The position numbers and the translations under genes are program-made. Shown here in pieces: positions 15,889 to 24,232 of a stretch of 64,000 bases of DNA; the stretch's first letter is position 1, and every line of letters begins with the position of its first letter. Source of the stretch: Citricoccus sp. CH26A (GTDB lineage Bacteria > Actinomycetota > Actinomycetes > Actinomycetales > Micrococcaceae). The stretch covers positions 84,366-148,365 of the forward strand of contig NZ_AFXQ01000006.1 in NCBI RefSeq assembly GCF_000224415.1, read 5' to 3'. Under the pieces are notes generated by a model, which was given only the letters and a program-made list of their open reading frames with translations, had not been told where the DNA came from and ran no database searches.

Positions 15889-16749
15889 TCAGGCTGCCTG
15901 AGCGGCCGGTGTGGTCATGATGGTCTCGTATTCGACGGGGGTCAATCGGCCCAGGGCTGCTTGCCGGCGGCGTCGGTGGTAAGTCCGCTCGATCCAGGTG
16001 ACAATCGCGATCCGCAGCTGTTGGCGGGTCGTCCACTGGCGGCGGTCCAGGACGTTCTTCTGCAGGAGCGCGAAGAAGCTCTCCATCGCGGCGTTATCCC
16101 CGGCCGCGCCGACCCGGCCCATGGACCCGACCATGGCGTGACGGTGCAGGGCGCGCACGAATTTCCGGGACCGAAATTGAGACCCCCGGTCCGTGTGGAC
16201 CACGCAGCCGGCCACTTCGGTGCGTCTGGCCACGGCATTGTTGAGCGCATCCACGGCCAGGCGGGACTTCATCCGGTCGCTAATGGAGTAGCCCACGATC
16301 CGGTTGGAGTACACGTCCTTGATCGCGCACAGGTAGAGCTTTCCCTGACCGGTGCGGTGTTCGGTGATGTCGGCCAACCAGAGCTCGTTCGGGGCGTCGG
16401 CGGTGAAGTAGCGTTTCACCAGATCGTCGTGGACCGGCGGGCCGGGCTTTTTGCCGTTCTTGCCGCGCTTCTTCCCGAACGCCGACCACCACCCGTTGGT
16501 CGAGCAAACCCGCCACATCGTCCGGTCGCACGCGGCGTGGCCGGCATCGCGGGCCTCGTCGGCCAGGTACCGGTAGCCGAACTCGGGGTCGTCGCAGTGG
16601 GCGTCGAACAACGCGTTGGCCAGGTGCGCCTCGGCCAGTTCGGCGTCGGTGACCGGAGTGACGAGCCAGCGGTAATAGGGCTGGCGGGAGAGCTTCAGGA
16701 CCCGACACGTCACCGTGACGGGGACTCCGTCGGCGGCGAGCTCCTTCAC
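15889..16749 (-). CDS. IS3-family transposase OrfB (DDE catalytic subunit)
   Basis: There are 286 residues from GTG 16749. An HTH_21-like region (EAHLANALFDAHCDDPEFGYRYLADEA) precedes the integrase core with D in WLADITEH, D in HTDRGSQF and E in NAAMESFFALLQ. In intact members OrfB is made as a frameshift fusion to OrfA. Here the IS110-type insertion lies just upstream of the frame, after the codons for RYPLVK, so the fusion can no longer form. Confidence 0.9.
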   Translation of the reverse strand: MKELAADGVPVTVTCRVLKLSRQPYYRWLVTPVTDAELAEAHLANALFDAHCDDPEFGYRYLADEARDAGHAACDRTMWRVCSTNGWWSAFGKKRGKNGKKPGPPVHDDLVKRYFTADAPNELWLADITEHRTGQGKLYLCAIKDVYSNRIVGYSISDRMKSRLAVDALNNAVARRTEVAGCVVHTDRGSQFRSRKFVRALHRHAMVGSMGRVGAAGDNAAMESFFALLQKNVLDRRQWTTRQQLRIAIVTWIERTYHRRRRQAALGRLTPVEYETIMTTPAAQAA

Positions 16750-16762
16750 GAGCGGGTAGCGC

Positions 16763-18092
16763 TGTAATGGCTTCTGGCGGGCCTGTGGCCGGCTGAGAGG
16801 CTGAGCCGTAGTTCGGTCGTGTGACTCCGGGTAGAACCGACCCGCCCGGTGGCGGTGTCTTTAAAAGGACGTGTCCGCGGTCGAACTACGGCTCGGTCTG
16901 TCCGCGCAGATGCCTTGATCAGAAGCCTGTCCGCCCCCACGGCGTGACTCATTACAGAAGTGTCTCTGAGCGACCCCGGGCCAGCCCGCCGCAGTGCTGA
17001 TACCCCGAAGGAGCTCACTATGCCTGTAGTCGCCGAACACTTCGAACACGTTGTCGGCATCGACACCCATGCCCGCTCTCACACCTACTGCATCGTCGAA
17101 ACGCGCACCGGTGTCGTCGTCGACACCGGCACGTTCCCGACCAGCAGCGCGGGGCTCGACCGCGCGATCAGCTGGATCGGGCGACGATCGCGAGGAACGA
17201 CAGTGCTGGCCGCCGTCGAGGGAACCTCCTCCTACGGTGCCGGCATCACCGCAGCCCTGACCGCCACCGGTATCGAGGTGGCCGAGATCCGGCCACTGTC
17301 GCGACCGTCGCGTGCCCGAACGGGCAAGTCGGATCCCATCGATGCCGAGGCCGCGGCGCGGGTGGTGATCGGCGAAGACCTGCGCCGCCTCGCTCAACCG
17401 CGCCGCACCGGAGATCGAGCAGCCCTGCGGGTACTGCTTGCGGCTCGCTCCCTCCTGGACCAGCAGCGCACCGCCAACCGGAACGCACTCACCGCGCTGC
17501 TACGCAGCACGAACCTGGCCGTCGACGCCCGCAAACCGCTCACAGACACCCAGGTCGCAGCCATTGCCGGATGGCGGACCGGACGCGACGATGCCACCAC
17601 GCGGGTGTTCCGGGAAGAAGCGCGCCGGCTCGCCAAGACCGTTGTCGAGCAAACTCGTCTCCTTCAAGACAATCACCGCCACCTCGCCCAGCTCACCGAA
17701 GCTCTCGCACCCGGTCTGCAGACCATTCCCGGAGTCGGAGCAGTCACCGGCGCGATTCTCGTCACCGCGTACTCCCACCACGGCCGCGTGCGATCTGAAG
17801 CCGCTTTCGCGTCCCTTGGAGGAATAGCACCGTTGCCAGCATCGTCGGGAAACACCACCCGCCATCGGCTCTCCCGATCCGGCGACCGCCAACTCAACCG
17901 CGCAGTCGACGTCGTCGTCCGAACCCGCATGAGCTACGACCAACCCACCCGCAACTATGTGACACGCCGACGCTCCGAAGGCCTCTCGAAACGGGAGATC
18001 AGGCGCTGCCTCAAACGCTACGTCTGCCGCTCCCTCTACCGGGAGCTACGCAGGCGAATGGCTTGACTCCCGGCATAGAAGCGTCCTTTTGA
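16763..18092 (+). mobile_element. IS110-family insertion sequence nested in the IS3-family element
   Basis: The boundaries are approximate, set where the OrfB and OrfA reading frames of the host IS stop matching family sequence. The element carries one DEDD transposase. A short inverted repeat, AAAAGGACG near 16863 and CGTCCTTTT near 18081, could be a subterminal repeat as found in some IS110/IS1111 elements. No classical terminal repeats are seen, as expected for this family. Confidence 0.7.
17020..18066 (+). CDS. IS110-family transposase
   Basis: There are 348 residues from ATG 17020, which is preceded by AAGGAG; a longer frame from GTG 16960 lacks such a site. The N-terminal DEDD RuvC-like domain has VVGIDTHARSHTYCIVE, AAVEGTSSYGAG and KSDPIDAEAAARV. 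The C-terminal Transposase_20 domain has IPGVGAVTGAILVTAY and FASLGGIAPLPASSGNT with the conserved Ser. The element inserts by strand exchange without a DDE transposase. The frame is intact and the gene may be active. Confidence 0.92.
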   Translation: MPVVAEHFEHVVGIDTHARSHTYCIVETRTGVVVDTGTFPTSSAGLDRAISWIGRRSRGTTVLAAVEGTSSYGAGITAALTATGIEVAEIRPLSRPSRARTGKSDPIDAEAAARVVIGEDLRRLAQPRRTGDRAALRVLLAARSLLDQQRTANRNALTALLRSTNLAVDARKPLTDTQVAAIAGWRTGRDDATTRVFREEARRLAKTVVEQTRLLQDNHRHLAQLTEALAPGLQTIPGVGAVTGAILVTAYSHHGRVRSEAAFASLGGIAPLPASSGNTTRHRLSRSGDRQLNRAVDVVVRTRMSYDQPTRNYVTRRRSEGLSKREIRRCLKRYVCRSLYRELRRRMA

Positions 18093-18386
18093 CGGCAGGT
18101 TGGCCTGCGACAGGTAGGCCGCGGCGCGGCGCAGCACCTCGTTCTCCTGCTCCAGCAACCGGATGCGCTTCTTGGCCTCGCGCAGTTCCGCGTTCTCTGC
18201 GGCGGTCGTTCCGGGCCGGGCGCCGTCCTCGACGTCGGCCTGGCGCATCCAGTTGCGCAGGCAAGACTCCGCGATGCCGAAATCCGCGGCGATCTGCTTG
18301 ATGGTCTGGCCGGGTTCACGGTTGCGGGCGACGCGCACGACGTCGTCGCGGAACTCCCGGGGATAGGGCTTGGGCACGGTGCTCAT
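18036..18386 (-). pseudogene. IS3-family transposase OrfA, 3' end replaced by IS110 sequence
   Basis: The first roughly 97 residues are a typical OrfA: a helix-turn-helix (FRDDVVRVARNREPGQTIKQIAADFGIAESCLRNWM) and a leucine-zipper-like helix (LREAKKRIRLLEQENEVLRRAAAYLSQANLPSK). The final residues GRFYAGSQAIRLRSSR derive from the inserted IS110 element and overlap its transposase on the other strand. The native junction with OrfB, including any slippery site, is disrupted. Confidence 0.8.
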
Positions 18387-18608
18387 CCTTCCAGCAACGC
18401 CTCACAGCGTCACAGATCAGATGTCACCTATTCGTGCAGCAGTCCCTATTGCGGTGCACGATGTCTTCGCGTCCTCAGCCCATGGTGATGCGTTGATCAA
18501 TCACCATCTGTGTTCCAAAGGTCGAAGCGAAACGGCGGCGGATCCATTTGAGTCTGCTGGTCGCCACGCGGGCACGCTCACGTGTCGAACCGTGAGAATA
18601 TCCATGTC

Positions 18609-20309
18609 ATGACGACGTCCAAGGTTGTTGCCCGAGTCCTCGATGGACACCGACTTGAATGCGTGGTGACGCCACCTCAGGGTCAGTCCCTGACGCTCTC
18701 GGGCGCGGCGACTGATCCGATTCCCCAGTTCGAGAAGTCTGGGCTCGGAACCCACGCGTTTCTCGTGGACCATGCCTGGGCTTACGCATTGTCCAGGTTT
18801 CAGGCCGTTAACCTGCCGGACCTCGGCCAGCAGAAGAACGCCGAGAAGCGAGCCGAAGAGGCGAGGAAGATCACCGAGTGGGTGGCCGACCTTGCCGACG
18901 ATCTCTCGGACGAAGAGAAGTTCGGGTGGTGTTCTGCTTGCATCAAGCAACAAGGGCACCGCAAGGTGAAGCAGCCCGTCGGTCAACTGCCTGCCTACCT
19001 CTGCAACGGATGTGGTACCCCAACGTGGTCTTGCGCCGGAATCGGGTGTAAGAACATGGCGGTTCGCGACCGGACCGCCTTAAAGATGCAGCCCTATTGT
19101 GCGGAGCATCGACACGACATTCCCGGTTTCGCCAAGGCCGATAGCGAGCTGGCAGCGCTGAACGAGTATGAGGAGTTCCTCGCGTACGACAAACCGAACT
19201 TGGCACGTAACGCCAAGATCGCAGGCGCTGTTGGCGCCGGCGTTGCCTTGGCGACGCCACTCGCCTACTTCGGTGCCCCCGTCGTCGGGGGCGCGATCGG
19301 GGCGATGGTCGGCGGCTACTCGGGGGCCGCGGCCACCAGTTTCGGTCTCGCCCTTCTGGGGGGAGGATCACTGGCGATCGGCGGTTTAGGGATGGTCGGT
19401 GGCACCTATGTGGTCGCCGGTCTGGGTGCTGCCCTGGGCGGAAGCCTGGGGGCCTCGGTCATGAACGCCTACGTCCAGCAGGACAAGTCCTTCCACATTG
19501 AGATGCTCAGGGGGGGTACCGGCATTCCTGTGGTGGTCTGCAATGGGTTTCTCAGCGAAAGTGGCAAGGGCTGGGGCGAGTGGAAGGACATTGTCACCCG
19601 CCGATACCCGGACTCTCCCGTCTACCGCGTCCACTGGGGTGCCAGGGAACTTAGACACCTGGAACTGCTTGGAGGTAACGGGGCTGCAGGCGCTTTCGGG
19701 ATAGCGGCCCTCAAGAATGCCGCAGCAAGGGCAGCCAAATCGGCCGCGATAAAGATCAACGCGGTCGCACCGGCGCTGATCGCCGCGGACCTGGCGAAGA
19801 ACCCCTGGCACGTCGCCAAGAACCGTGCAGACAAGACCGGCGTCATCCTCGCCGACCTGTTGGCTCGGACCGATGAGGAGTCCTATGTGCTGATCGGGCA
19901 CAGCCTGGGCGCGAGGGCGATGGTGGTCACAGCCCAGACGCTGAGCACCAAACCTGGTGGGCCACGCGTTCACGCGGCGCACTTGCTCGGACCTGCCATC
20001 GGCGCCAAAAGCGACTGGCACTCGCTGACGGCCACGGTTGATGACGCGGTGTACAACTACCACTCCAAAATGGACGATGTCCTTAAGTACGTTTATCCGG
20101 CTGCACAGGCGGGACAGACCCCTGCCGGATACAGCGGATTCGAGCCCGCGGTGGACCGGTTGAAGAACGTTGACGTGTCAAGCATCGTCAAGTCGCACCA
20201 TGACTACCACCACAACGTATACCTGGAGAAAGCCGCATCCCCTGATGAGTCCGATCCAGGGCGGCCCGGCGGCACAGCACCTGAAGCCTCGGTTTCAGCT
20301 GATGCCTGA
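18609..20309 (+). CDS. Zinc-ribbon, glycine-rich membrane and alpha/beta-hydrolase (DUF726-like) protein
   Basis: There are 566 residues from ATG 18609; GTG 18582 would add nine. Three parts are visible. Residues about 105-165 carry four CxxC-like pairs plus His (CSACIKQQGH, CNGCGTPTWSC, CAGIGCKNM, YCAEHRHDIPG), a probable double zinc ribbon. Residues about 200-285 are Gly/Ala-rich and hydrophobic, with glycine-zipper-like helices (AGAVGAGVALATPLAYFGAPVVGG...), likely membrane-inserting. Residues about 295-540 resemble the DUF726 alpha/beta-hydrolase family: VVVCNGFLSESGKGWGEW, then IGHSLGAR with the nucleophile Ser, LLGPAIGAKSDW, and a late HHDYHHNVYL. No close function is known to me. A lipase-like domain on a membrane module inside an island is compatible with a toxin or phage-defence effector, but that is inference. 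Confidence 0.7.
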   Translation: MTTSKVVARVLDGHRLECVVTPPQGQSLTLSGAATDPIPQFEKSGLGTHAFLVDHAWAYALSRFQAVNLPDLGQQKNAEKRAEEARKITEWVADLADDLSDEEKFGWCSACIKQQGHRKVKQPVGQLPAYLCNGCGTPTWSCAGIGCKNMAVRDRTALKMQPYCAEHRHDIPGFAKADSELAALNEYEEFLAYDKPNLARNAKIAGAVGAGVALATPLAYFGAPVVGGAIGAMVGGYSGAAATSFGLALLGGGSLAIGGLGMVGGTYVVAGLGAALGGSLGASVMNAYVQQDKSFHIEMLRGGTGIPVVVCNGFLSESGKGWGEWKDIVTRRYPDSPVYRVHWGARELRHLELLGGNGAAGAFGIAALKNAAARAAKSAAIKINAVAPALIAADLAKNPWHVAKNRADKTGVILADLLARTDEESYVLIGHSLGARAMVVTAQTLSTKPGGPRVHAAHLLGPAIGAKSDWHSLTATVDDAVYNYHSKMDDVLKYVYPAAQAGQTPAGYSGFEPAVDRLKNVDVSSIVKSHHDYHHNVYLEKAASPDESDPGRPGGTAPEASVSADA

Positions 20310-20389
20310 CTGCACCCATCGGATGGGCTCGCCGGCGGCTCAAACTGCCACGTCCATAAGACTGGACGGTCGGATTGCCATCACGCTGA

Positions 20390-20704
20390 TTGGTGCTCTC
20401 GACCTTGAGGTCTAAGCGCGGAGCCCGGAACCTCACTGGAAACGCCGCAAAGGCCCGAGCCGATGGCGGCCGCGAATGGAGGGGCCGCCGGGTTGAGGAC
20501 ACCTTCGGCGACGGGGACGAATGGCGGGAACGGCAGCAACTGGACTGGTCAGAGACGCCGAAACGACGGCAGACGTCATCAACGACCCAAGCTAAAATTG
20601 GGCCGACTCCTAAGCAACGTCCTTCATCGAGGCAGGCCGCAGCTTGCCCCACTTGTCGCATCACGCTGCCGGCCACCGGACGGTGCGATTCGTGCTCTGA
20701 CTGA
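20390..20704 (+). CDS. Small protein with C-terminal zinc-ribbon-like motif
   Basis: There are 104 residues from a TTG start. The N-terminal three quarters is charged and low in hydrophobics (REWRGRRVEDTFGDGDEWRERQQLDW). The end reads CPTCRITLPATGRCDSCSD, two CxxC pairs around a short LPATG-containing loop, a pattern seen in small proteins of actinobacterial mobile elements. LPATG here is internal to the zinc motif, not a sortase signal, because no hydrophobic segment follows. The start is uncertain. Function is unknown. Confidence 0.5.
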   Translation: MVLSTLRSKRGARNLTGNAAKARADGGREWRGRRVEDTFGDGDEWRERQQLDWSETPKRRQTSSTTQAKIGPTPKQRPSSRQAAACPTCRITLPATGRCDSCSD

Positions 20705-20736
20705 CGATTCGGCGCTGCACGCTGTGGCCGCCGGTT

Positions 20737-21312
20737 CTAGTGTCTCGGGAGCATGTCCTGGAGGGTGAGTTTCGGCCGCCCCTTGGACCCGTCCTCGTAC
20801 CCCTCCACGTATCCAGCCATCTGCGCCATGGCGGTCAGGTAGTCGACGTCCTCACGCCGGGCCATCTGATCCGCAGCGTCCATGTGCCCTTTTTCGTACC
20901 CGTAGCGGTAGGCGTGCCGGACTCCGGAGGTCTCCAGTTCGGTCCGTAACTTCTCGGCTTGTTCTTCCGAGGCTGCGAGGGCGGACACCAGCAGGGCATT
21001 CGAGCGCACCGTCTTGTCCCACATGGTGGCGTACTGTTCCGCTTCCTGGGCCGCGTCTGCCGCCCTTGACTCGGCGCCCTGCAGCTGGACCTCCAACAGG
21101 CGCCGATCGTCCTTCAGAGACCGCACCTGAGCCCGCAGCTGGTCCACTTCGGACTTCTCGAGGACCGACCGGCACCGGGCCCGGTAGGCCGCTTGGCGGT
21201 GCGCGTCGGAGCAGTACCGCCGGCCCATGGACGGGTCCGTCAAGGGCTGATCACACCACCCGCAGCGGACGGCGAGAGGACGACGGGGAGAGGAGCGGCG
21301 GGCCTTAGCCAT
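20737..21312 (-). CDS. Zinc-finger coiled-coil protein (intact copy of a duplicated gene)
   Basis: The protein has 191 residues. The N-terminus is basic and has a small zinc finger, CGWCDQPL...YCSDAHRQAAYRAR, a type frequent in plasmid and phage proteins. Residues about 50-130 form a long coiled coil (SEVDQLRAQVRSLKDDRRLLEVQLQGAESRAADAAQEAEQY). The C-terminal part (GYEKGHMDAADQMARREDVDYLTAMAQMAGYVEGYEDG) is charged and helical. A second copy at 23475-24049 is frameshifted. Possibly a nucleic-acid-binding accessory of the element; no function is established. Confidence 0.75.
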   Translation of the reverse strand: MAKARRSSPRRPLAVRCGWCDQPLTDPSMGRRYCSDAHRQAAYRARCRSVLEKSEVDQLRAQVRSLKDDRRLLEVQLQGAESRAADAAQEAEQYATMWDKTVRSNALLVSALAASEEQAEKLRTELETSGVRHAYRYGYEKGHMDAADQMARREDVDYLTAMAQMAGYVEGYEDGSKGRPKLTLQDMLPRH

Positions 21313-21526
21313 GGTTCCCTTTCATAACGGGCACCCGTTACATCGTCACGGACAAAATGTCCCCAAGTGCACCTTGGTGCCAGACGTGTGCTGACGAATC
21401 TTGGTGTTGGTAGTGCCTGCTAAAAGTGCGGCTGCGAGGCCGGACTCGAGGGGCCGAGCCTGGAGTCCTGTTTGCGAAGTCTGTCCGTGTGTTCGGAGAG
21501 TGGATGGCTCGGTCGTGGTGGGGTGT
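21313..21526. other. Spacer upstream of the zinc-finger coiled-coil gene
   Basis: No gene is seen. The sequence is partly shared with the corresponding spacer in the second copy of the module (24060-24154) and presumably holds the promoter or coupling region of the zinc-finger coiled-coil gene. Confidence 0.4.
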
Positions 21527-21595
21527 CTACAGGGTGATGAGGGCGAACAGTAGGAGCCAGCCGAGCAGCGTGACGAGGGCCAGCGCGGACAGCAT
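21527..21595 (-). pseudogene. Remnant of the small membrane protein gene (C-terminal helix only)
   Basis: Twenty-two codons from ATG 21595 encode MLSALALVTLLGWLLLFALITL, matching the C-terminal transmembrane helix of the intact gene at 24155-24376 (LLSALAVVVLLGWLLLLALITL). The basic N-terminal part is missing here. It could still be expressed as a one-helix peptide, but it is most simply a truncated copy left at the duplication boundary. Confidence 0.6.
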
Positions 21596-21790
21596 CAGGT
21601 GCCTCCTGGGGAGTGGGCGCCCACACGGGTTTGCCATGGCTTTGACGGCAGGGACCGCCCCCGCGCTGCACGGCGATCCAAGCGCCGTCCGTGCTGGCCC
21701 GGTGTAGTTGGTGGGATGTGTCGGTGCCGGACGGGCGATCCGCCCGGGCGCGCTGCTAGGCCCCGTGGCCGACGTGCTATGCGGCACCGA

Positions 21791-23437
21791 TCATCCGAAC
21801 CGTGCGGAGAAGCTGTTCTGGAACCGCAGCCCCGGGTCGTAGCGGCGCTTGGTCGCGAAGAACTCCTCGAGCCGCGGGTACGCCTGCGCTACTTGCTCCC
21901 TGGTGTAGTGCTGTTGGTAGGGCAGGTAGAACGTGCCGCCGAGGTCCAGGGAGGACTCGACCAGAGCACGCGTCAGGGAGGCCATGTCCGCGCTGGCCTC
22001 GTCGCTGACCTCTTGGCTGAGGAAGAGCACCACCGAGAACCGTTCCCCCTGCGCGTAGTCCAGGACGATGTCCTCGCGGTGGACCGAACGGATCGAGGCG
22101 CTGAGCAGCTGGGCGTCGTGACGGCCGAGTTGGACACGCAGCTCGTCGAGGAAGGGGACGATCTGTTCGGGGGGCAGGAAGTACTCGTGCAACACGTCGG
22201 TGTACTGCGGGAGCCTATTCTGCAGGAAGCCCAGGCTCTCGTACATCGCCTGGTTGCGTCCGACCATGCACGCCTCAGCCTCGCGCAGGGCCTCGTTGCG
22301 CGACTGCAGACAACCACGCACCCGCGGCAACAGCTCGCGCTGGGCCGTCCACCGCAGGCGCTGCCCGAGATCACCGGTACGGGCCAGGTTGAAGATCAAC
22401 CGACTCACCGGGTCCGAGGCCCGCTCCTTCAGTGGTGGGACCAGCTCGGTGGTGTCGACCCGCTCATAGGTGTAGACGATCGCTTCTTGCAGCAGGCTGT
22501 CCGGGGAGGTCGACAGGTGCGTGTAGGTCAACCGCACCGCGTCGTCGACCGCCACCTGCGAGGCGAAGACCTGCGGGAAGTCGCGGTGCTCGATGACGGT
22601 GCTGCGCAGCCGGTACATTTCGCTATCGACCAGGTTGAGCTCCACGTCGAGCACCACCCCGAAGAGCCCGTAGCCGCCGACGACGGCCTGGAACAATTCG
22701 GGCTCCTGGTCCGGGCCGACCCGGTGCACGGTGCCGTCGGCGAGCATCACCCGCAGGGAGCGGATCGTGGACGACAGGCTCCCGGCGCGAAAGTCCAGTC
22801 CGTGCGCGTTGACCGAGACCGTGCCCCCGACACTGAGCACATCCACGCTGGGCATGGTGGCCACCGACAGCCCGAGCGGGTGCACCGCCTCCAGCACCTG
22901 ATGCCACGTCGCGCCGGCCTGCACCGTGACCGTCCTGGCGTGCTCGTCCACCGTGATCGCGTTCAGCCCGCGCATATCCACGACCAGCCCACCGGGGTAG
23001 GACGCCTGCCCGCCCATCGCGTGCTGCGTGCCCCCGACGGAAACGACCAGGTCGTTCTCCTCGGCGAAGGCGAGGGCAGTCCGCACCTCGTCCTCGTTGG
23101 CCGGGCGGACGACACCGAAGACCGGGGTCCGGGTCAAACAACTGGCATCGGACACCGTGCCGCCCTGCTGGGCCAGAGCACCGGGGTATGCCGCAGCGTC
23201 CACCGGCGCGGTCGCGCGCGCAGCGGCGGGGGTGGGTAGCGGTGGTGCCGGGCTGACGACGCAGTCCTTCGCCGCAACCGGATCCCCCGACCACAGGGCG
23301 AGATGCGGGCCGCCCACGACCAGGACGAACAGCAGGGCCAGCGCGGCAAGAAAGGTGCGCACCCGCCTCCTGCGCGGCGATCGGCGCTCCGGCGGCCGAG
23401 GGCTGCCACTGCGCTCATGCGCCACGGACGATCCCAT
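21791..23437 (-). CDS. Membrane-anchored FAD-binding oxidase (VAO/FAD_binding_4 family)
   Basis: The protein has 548 residues. A basic N-terminus and a single hydrophobic segment (TFLAALALLFVLVVGGPHLALW, residues about 28-49) form a signal anchor, so the enzyme probably faces the outside. Residues about 105-280 are a PP-loop-type FAD domain: GVVRPANEDEVRTALAFAEENDLVVSVGGTQHAMGGQ, VQAGATWHQVLEAVHPLGLSV, SVGGTVSVNAHG, GGYGLFGVVLDVEL. The C-terminal half (FLDELRVQLGRHDAQLLSASIRSVHRED...YDPGLRFQNSFSARFG) resembles aldonolactone/alditol oxidase-type substrate domains. The substrate is unknown. It lies between the two copies of the duplicated module, as if captured with the duplication. Confidence 0.82.
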   Translation of the reverse strand: MGSSVAHERSGSPRPPERRSPRRRRVRTFLAALALLFVLVVGGPHLALWSGDPVAAKDCVVSPAPPLPTPAAARATAPVDAAAYPGALAQQGGTVSDASCLTRTPVFGVVRPANEDEVRTALAFAEENDLVVSVGGTQHAMGGQASYPGGLVVDMRGLNAITVDEHARTVTVQAGATWHQVLEAVHPLGLSVATMPSVDVLSVGGTVSVNAHGLDFRAGSLSSTIRSLRVMLADGTVHRVGPDQEPELFQAVVGGYGLFGVVLDVELNLVDSEMYRLRSTVIEHRDFPQVFASQVAVDDAVRLTYTHLSTSPDSLLQEAIVYTYERVDTTELVPPLKERASDPVSRLIFNLARTGDLGQRLRWTAQRELLPRVRGCLQSRNEALREAEACMVGRNQAMYESLGFLQNRLPQYTDVLHEYFLPPEQIVPFLDELRVQLGRHDAQLLSASIRSVHREDIVLDYAQGERFSVVLFLSQEVSDEASADMASLTRALVESSLDLGGTFYLPYQQHYTREQVAQAYPRLEEFFATKRRYDPGLRFQNSFSARFG

Positions 23438-23474
23438 GGCTCAGTGAACACCAGCCGCCCGACCGAGGCCAGAG

Positions 23475-24049
23475 CTAGGGTCTCGGCAGCAGGTCCTGGA
23501 TCGTCAACTTCGGACTGCCCTTCTCGCCTGCCGCGTACCCCTCCATGTATCCGGCCAGCTTCGCGTAGGCGGTCAGTTCGTCGACGTCCTCCCGCCGGGT
23601 CATCTGGTCTGCGGCGTCCCTGTGCCCTTTTTCGTACCCGTAGCGATAGGCATGCCGCACGCCCGTCGTCTCCAGCTCGGTCCGCAGCTTCTCGGCTTGA
23701 TCTTCCGAGGCTGCGAGGGAGGACACCAGCAGGCCATTGGACCGCACTGTCTTCTCCCACATAGTGGCGTACTGTTCGGCTTCCTCGGCCGCGTCTACGG
23801 CCCTTGCCTCGGCGCTCTGCAGTTGGACTTCCAGCCGGCGCCGGTCGTCTTCAAGGCTCGCACCTGTGCCCGCAGCTGCTCCACCTCGGACCCCTCGGGG
23901 ACGGGCCGGTGTCGGGCCCGGTAGGCGGCCTGGCGGTGGGCGTCCGAGCAGTACCGCCGGCCCCCGGAAGGGTCCGTCAAGGGCTCATCACACCACCCGC
24001 AGCGGACGACGAGAGGACGACGAGGAGAGGAGCGGCGCGCCTTGGCCAT
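23475..24049 (-). pseudogene. Frameshifted second copy of the zinc-finger coiled-coil gene
   Basis: The copy starts like the intact gene (MAKARRSSPRRPLVVRCGWCDEPL) and ends like it (LRTELETTGVRHAYRYGYEKGH...LTIQDLLPRP), but one base is lost within the coiled coil near 23855, where the intact copy reads SLKDDRRLLEV and this one reads ALKTTGAGWKS. Two separate frames result (24049-23798 and 23762-23475). Internal initiation at ATG 23762 could still give a 95-residue C-terminal piece. Confidence 0.8.
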
Positions 24050-24232
24050 GAGATTCCTTCATAACGACCGGCCTCGAAGGGCTGGGCCAGGAGCCCTGCT
24101 TTCGAAGTCTGTCGGTGTGTTCGGAGAGTGGATAACCCGGTCCTGGTGGGGCATCTACAGGGTGATGAGGGCCAGCAGTAGGAGCCAACCGAGCAGCACG
24201 ACGACGGCCAGCGCGGACAACAGGACGCGCCC
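23479..24232 (-). repeat. Duplicated module, copy 2
   Basis: The partner of 20741-21600. In this copy the zinc-finger coiled-coil gene is broken, whereas the small membrane protein gene upstream is complete and joined to the sigma-like operon. Copy 2 is therefore probably the original location and copy 1 the duplicate. Confidence 0.78.

Larger units (their letters stand above)
15857..18446 (-). mobile_element. IS3-family insertion sequence, itself interrupted by an IS110-family element
   Basis: Perfect 25-bp terminal inverted repeats lie at 15857-15881 (beginning GGGACTGCTGCACGAAT) and 18422-18446. Between them are OrfB and OrfA of an IS3-type transposase on the minus strand, separated by an IS110-type element. 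Without the inner element the IS would be about 1.25 kb, normal for the family. No target-site duplication is evident in the bases next to the repeats (CAAT on the left, TATT on the right), so flanking DNA may have been rearranged since insertion. Confidence 0.88.
20741..21600 (-). repeat. Duplicated module, copy 1
   Basis: This stretch (zinc-finger coiled-coil gene, its upstream region, and the last 22 codons of a small membrane protein) is clearly similar to 23479-24232 in the same order and orientation. The upstream non-coding part is also shared (for example GAAGTCTGTC, GTGTTCGGAGAGTGGAT and CTACAGGGTGATGAGGGC), so the whole block was duplicated, not only the gene. Confidence 0.8.

Noticed and set aside
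18501..18986. Continuation of the truncated restriction gene to the right of the IS
   Set aside because: The minus-strand frames next to 18447 show no DUF262-like sequence, so the missing half is not there.
20188..20676. Minus-strand open frame of 162 codons
   Set aside because: It overlaps the hydrolase 3' end and the small zinc-ribbon gene, and its translation lacks any recognisable pattern.
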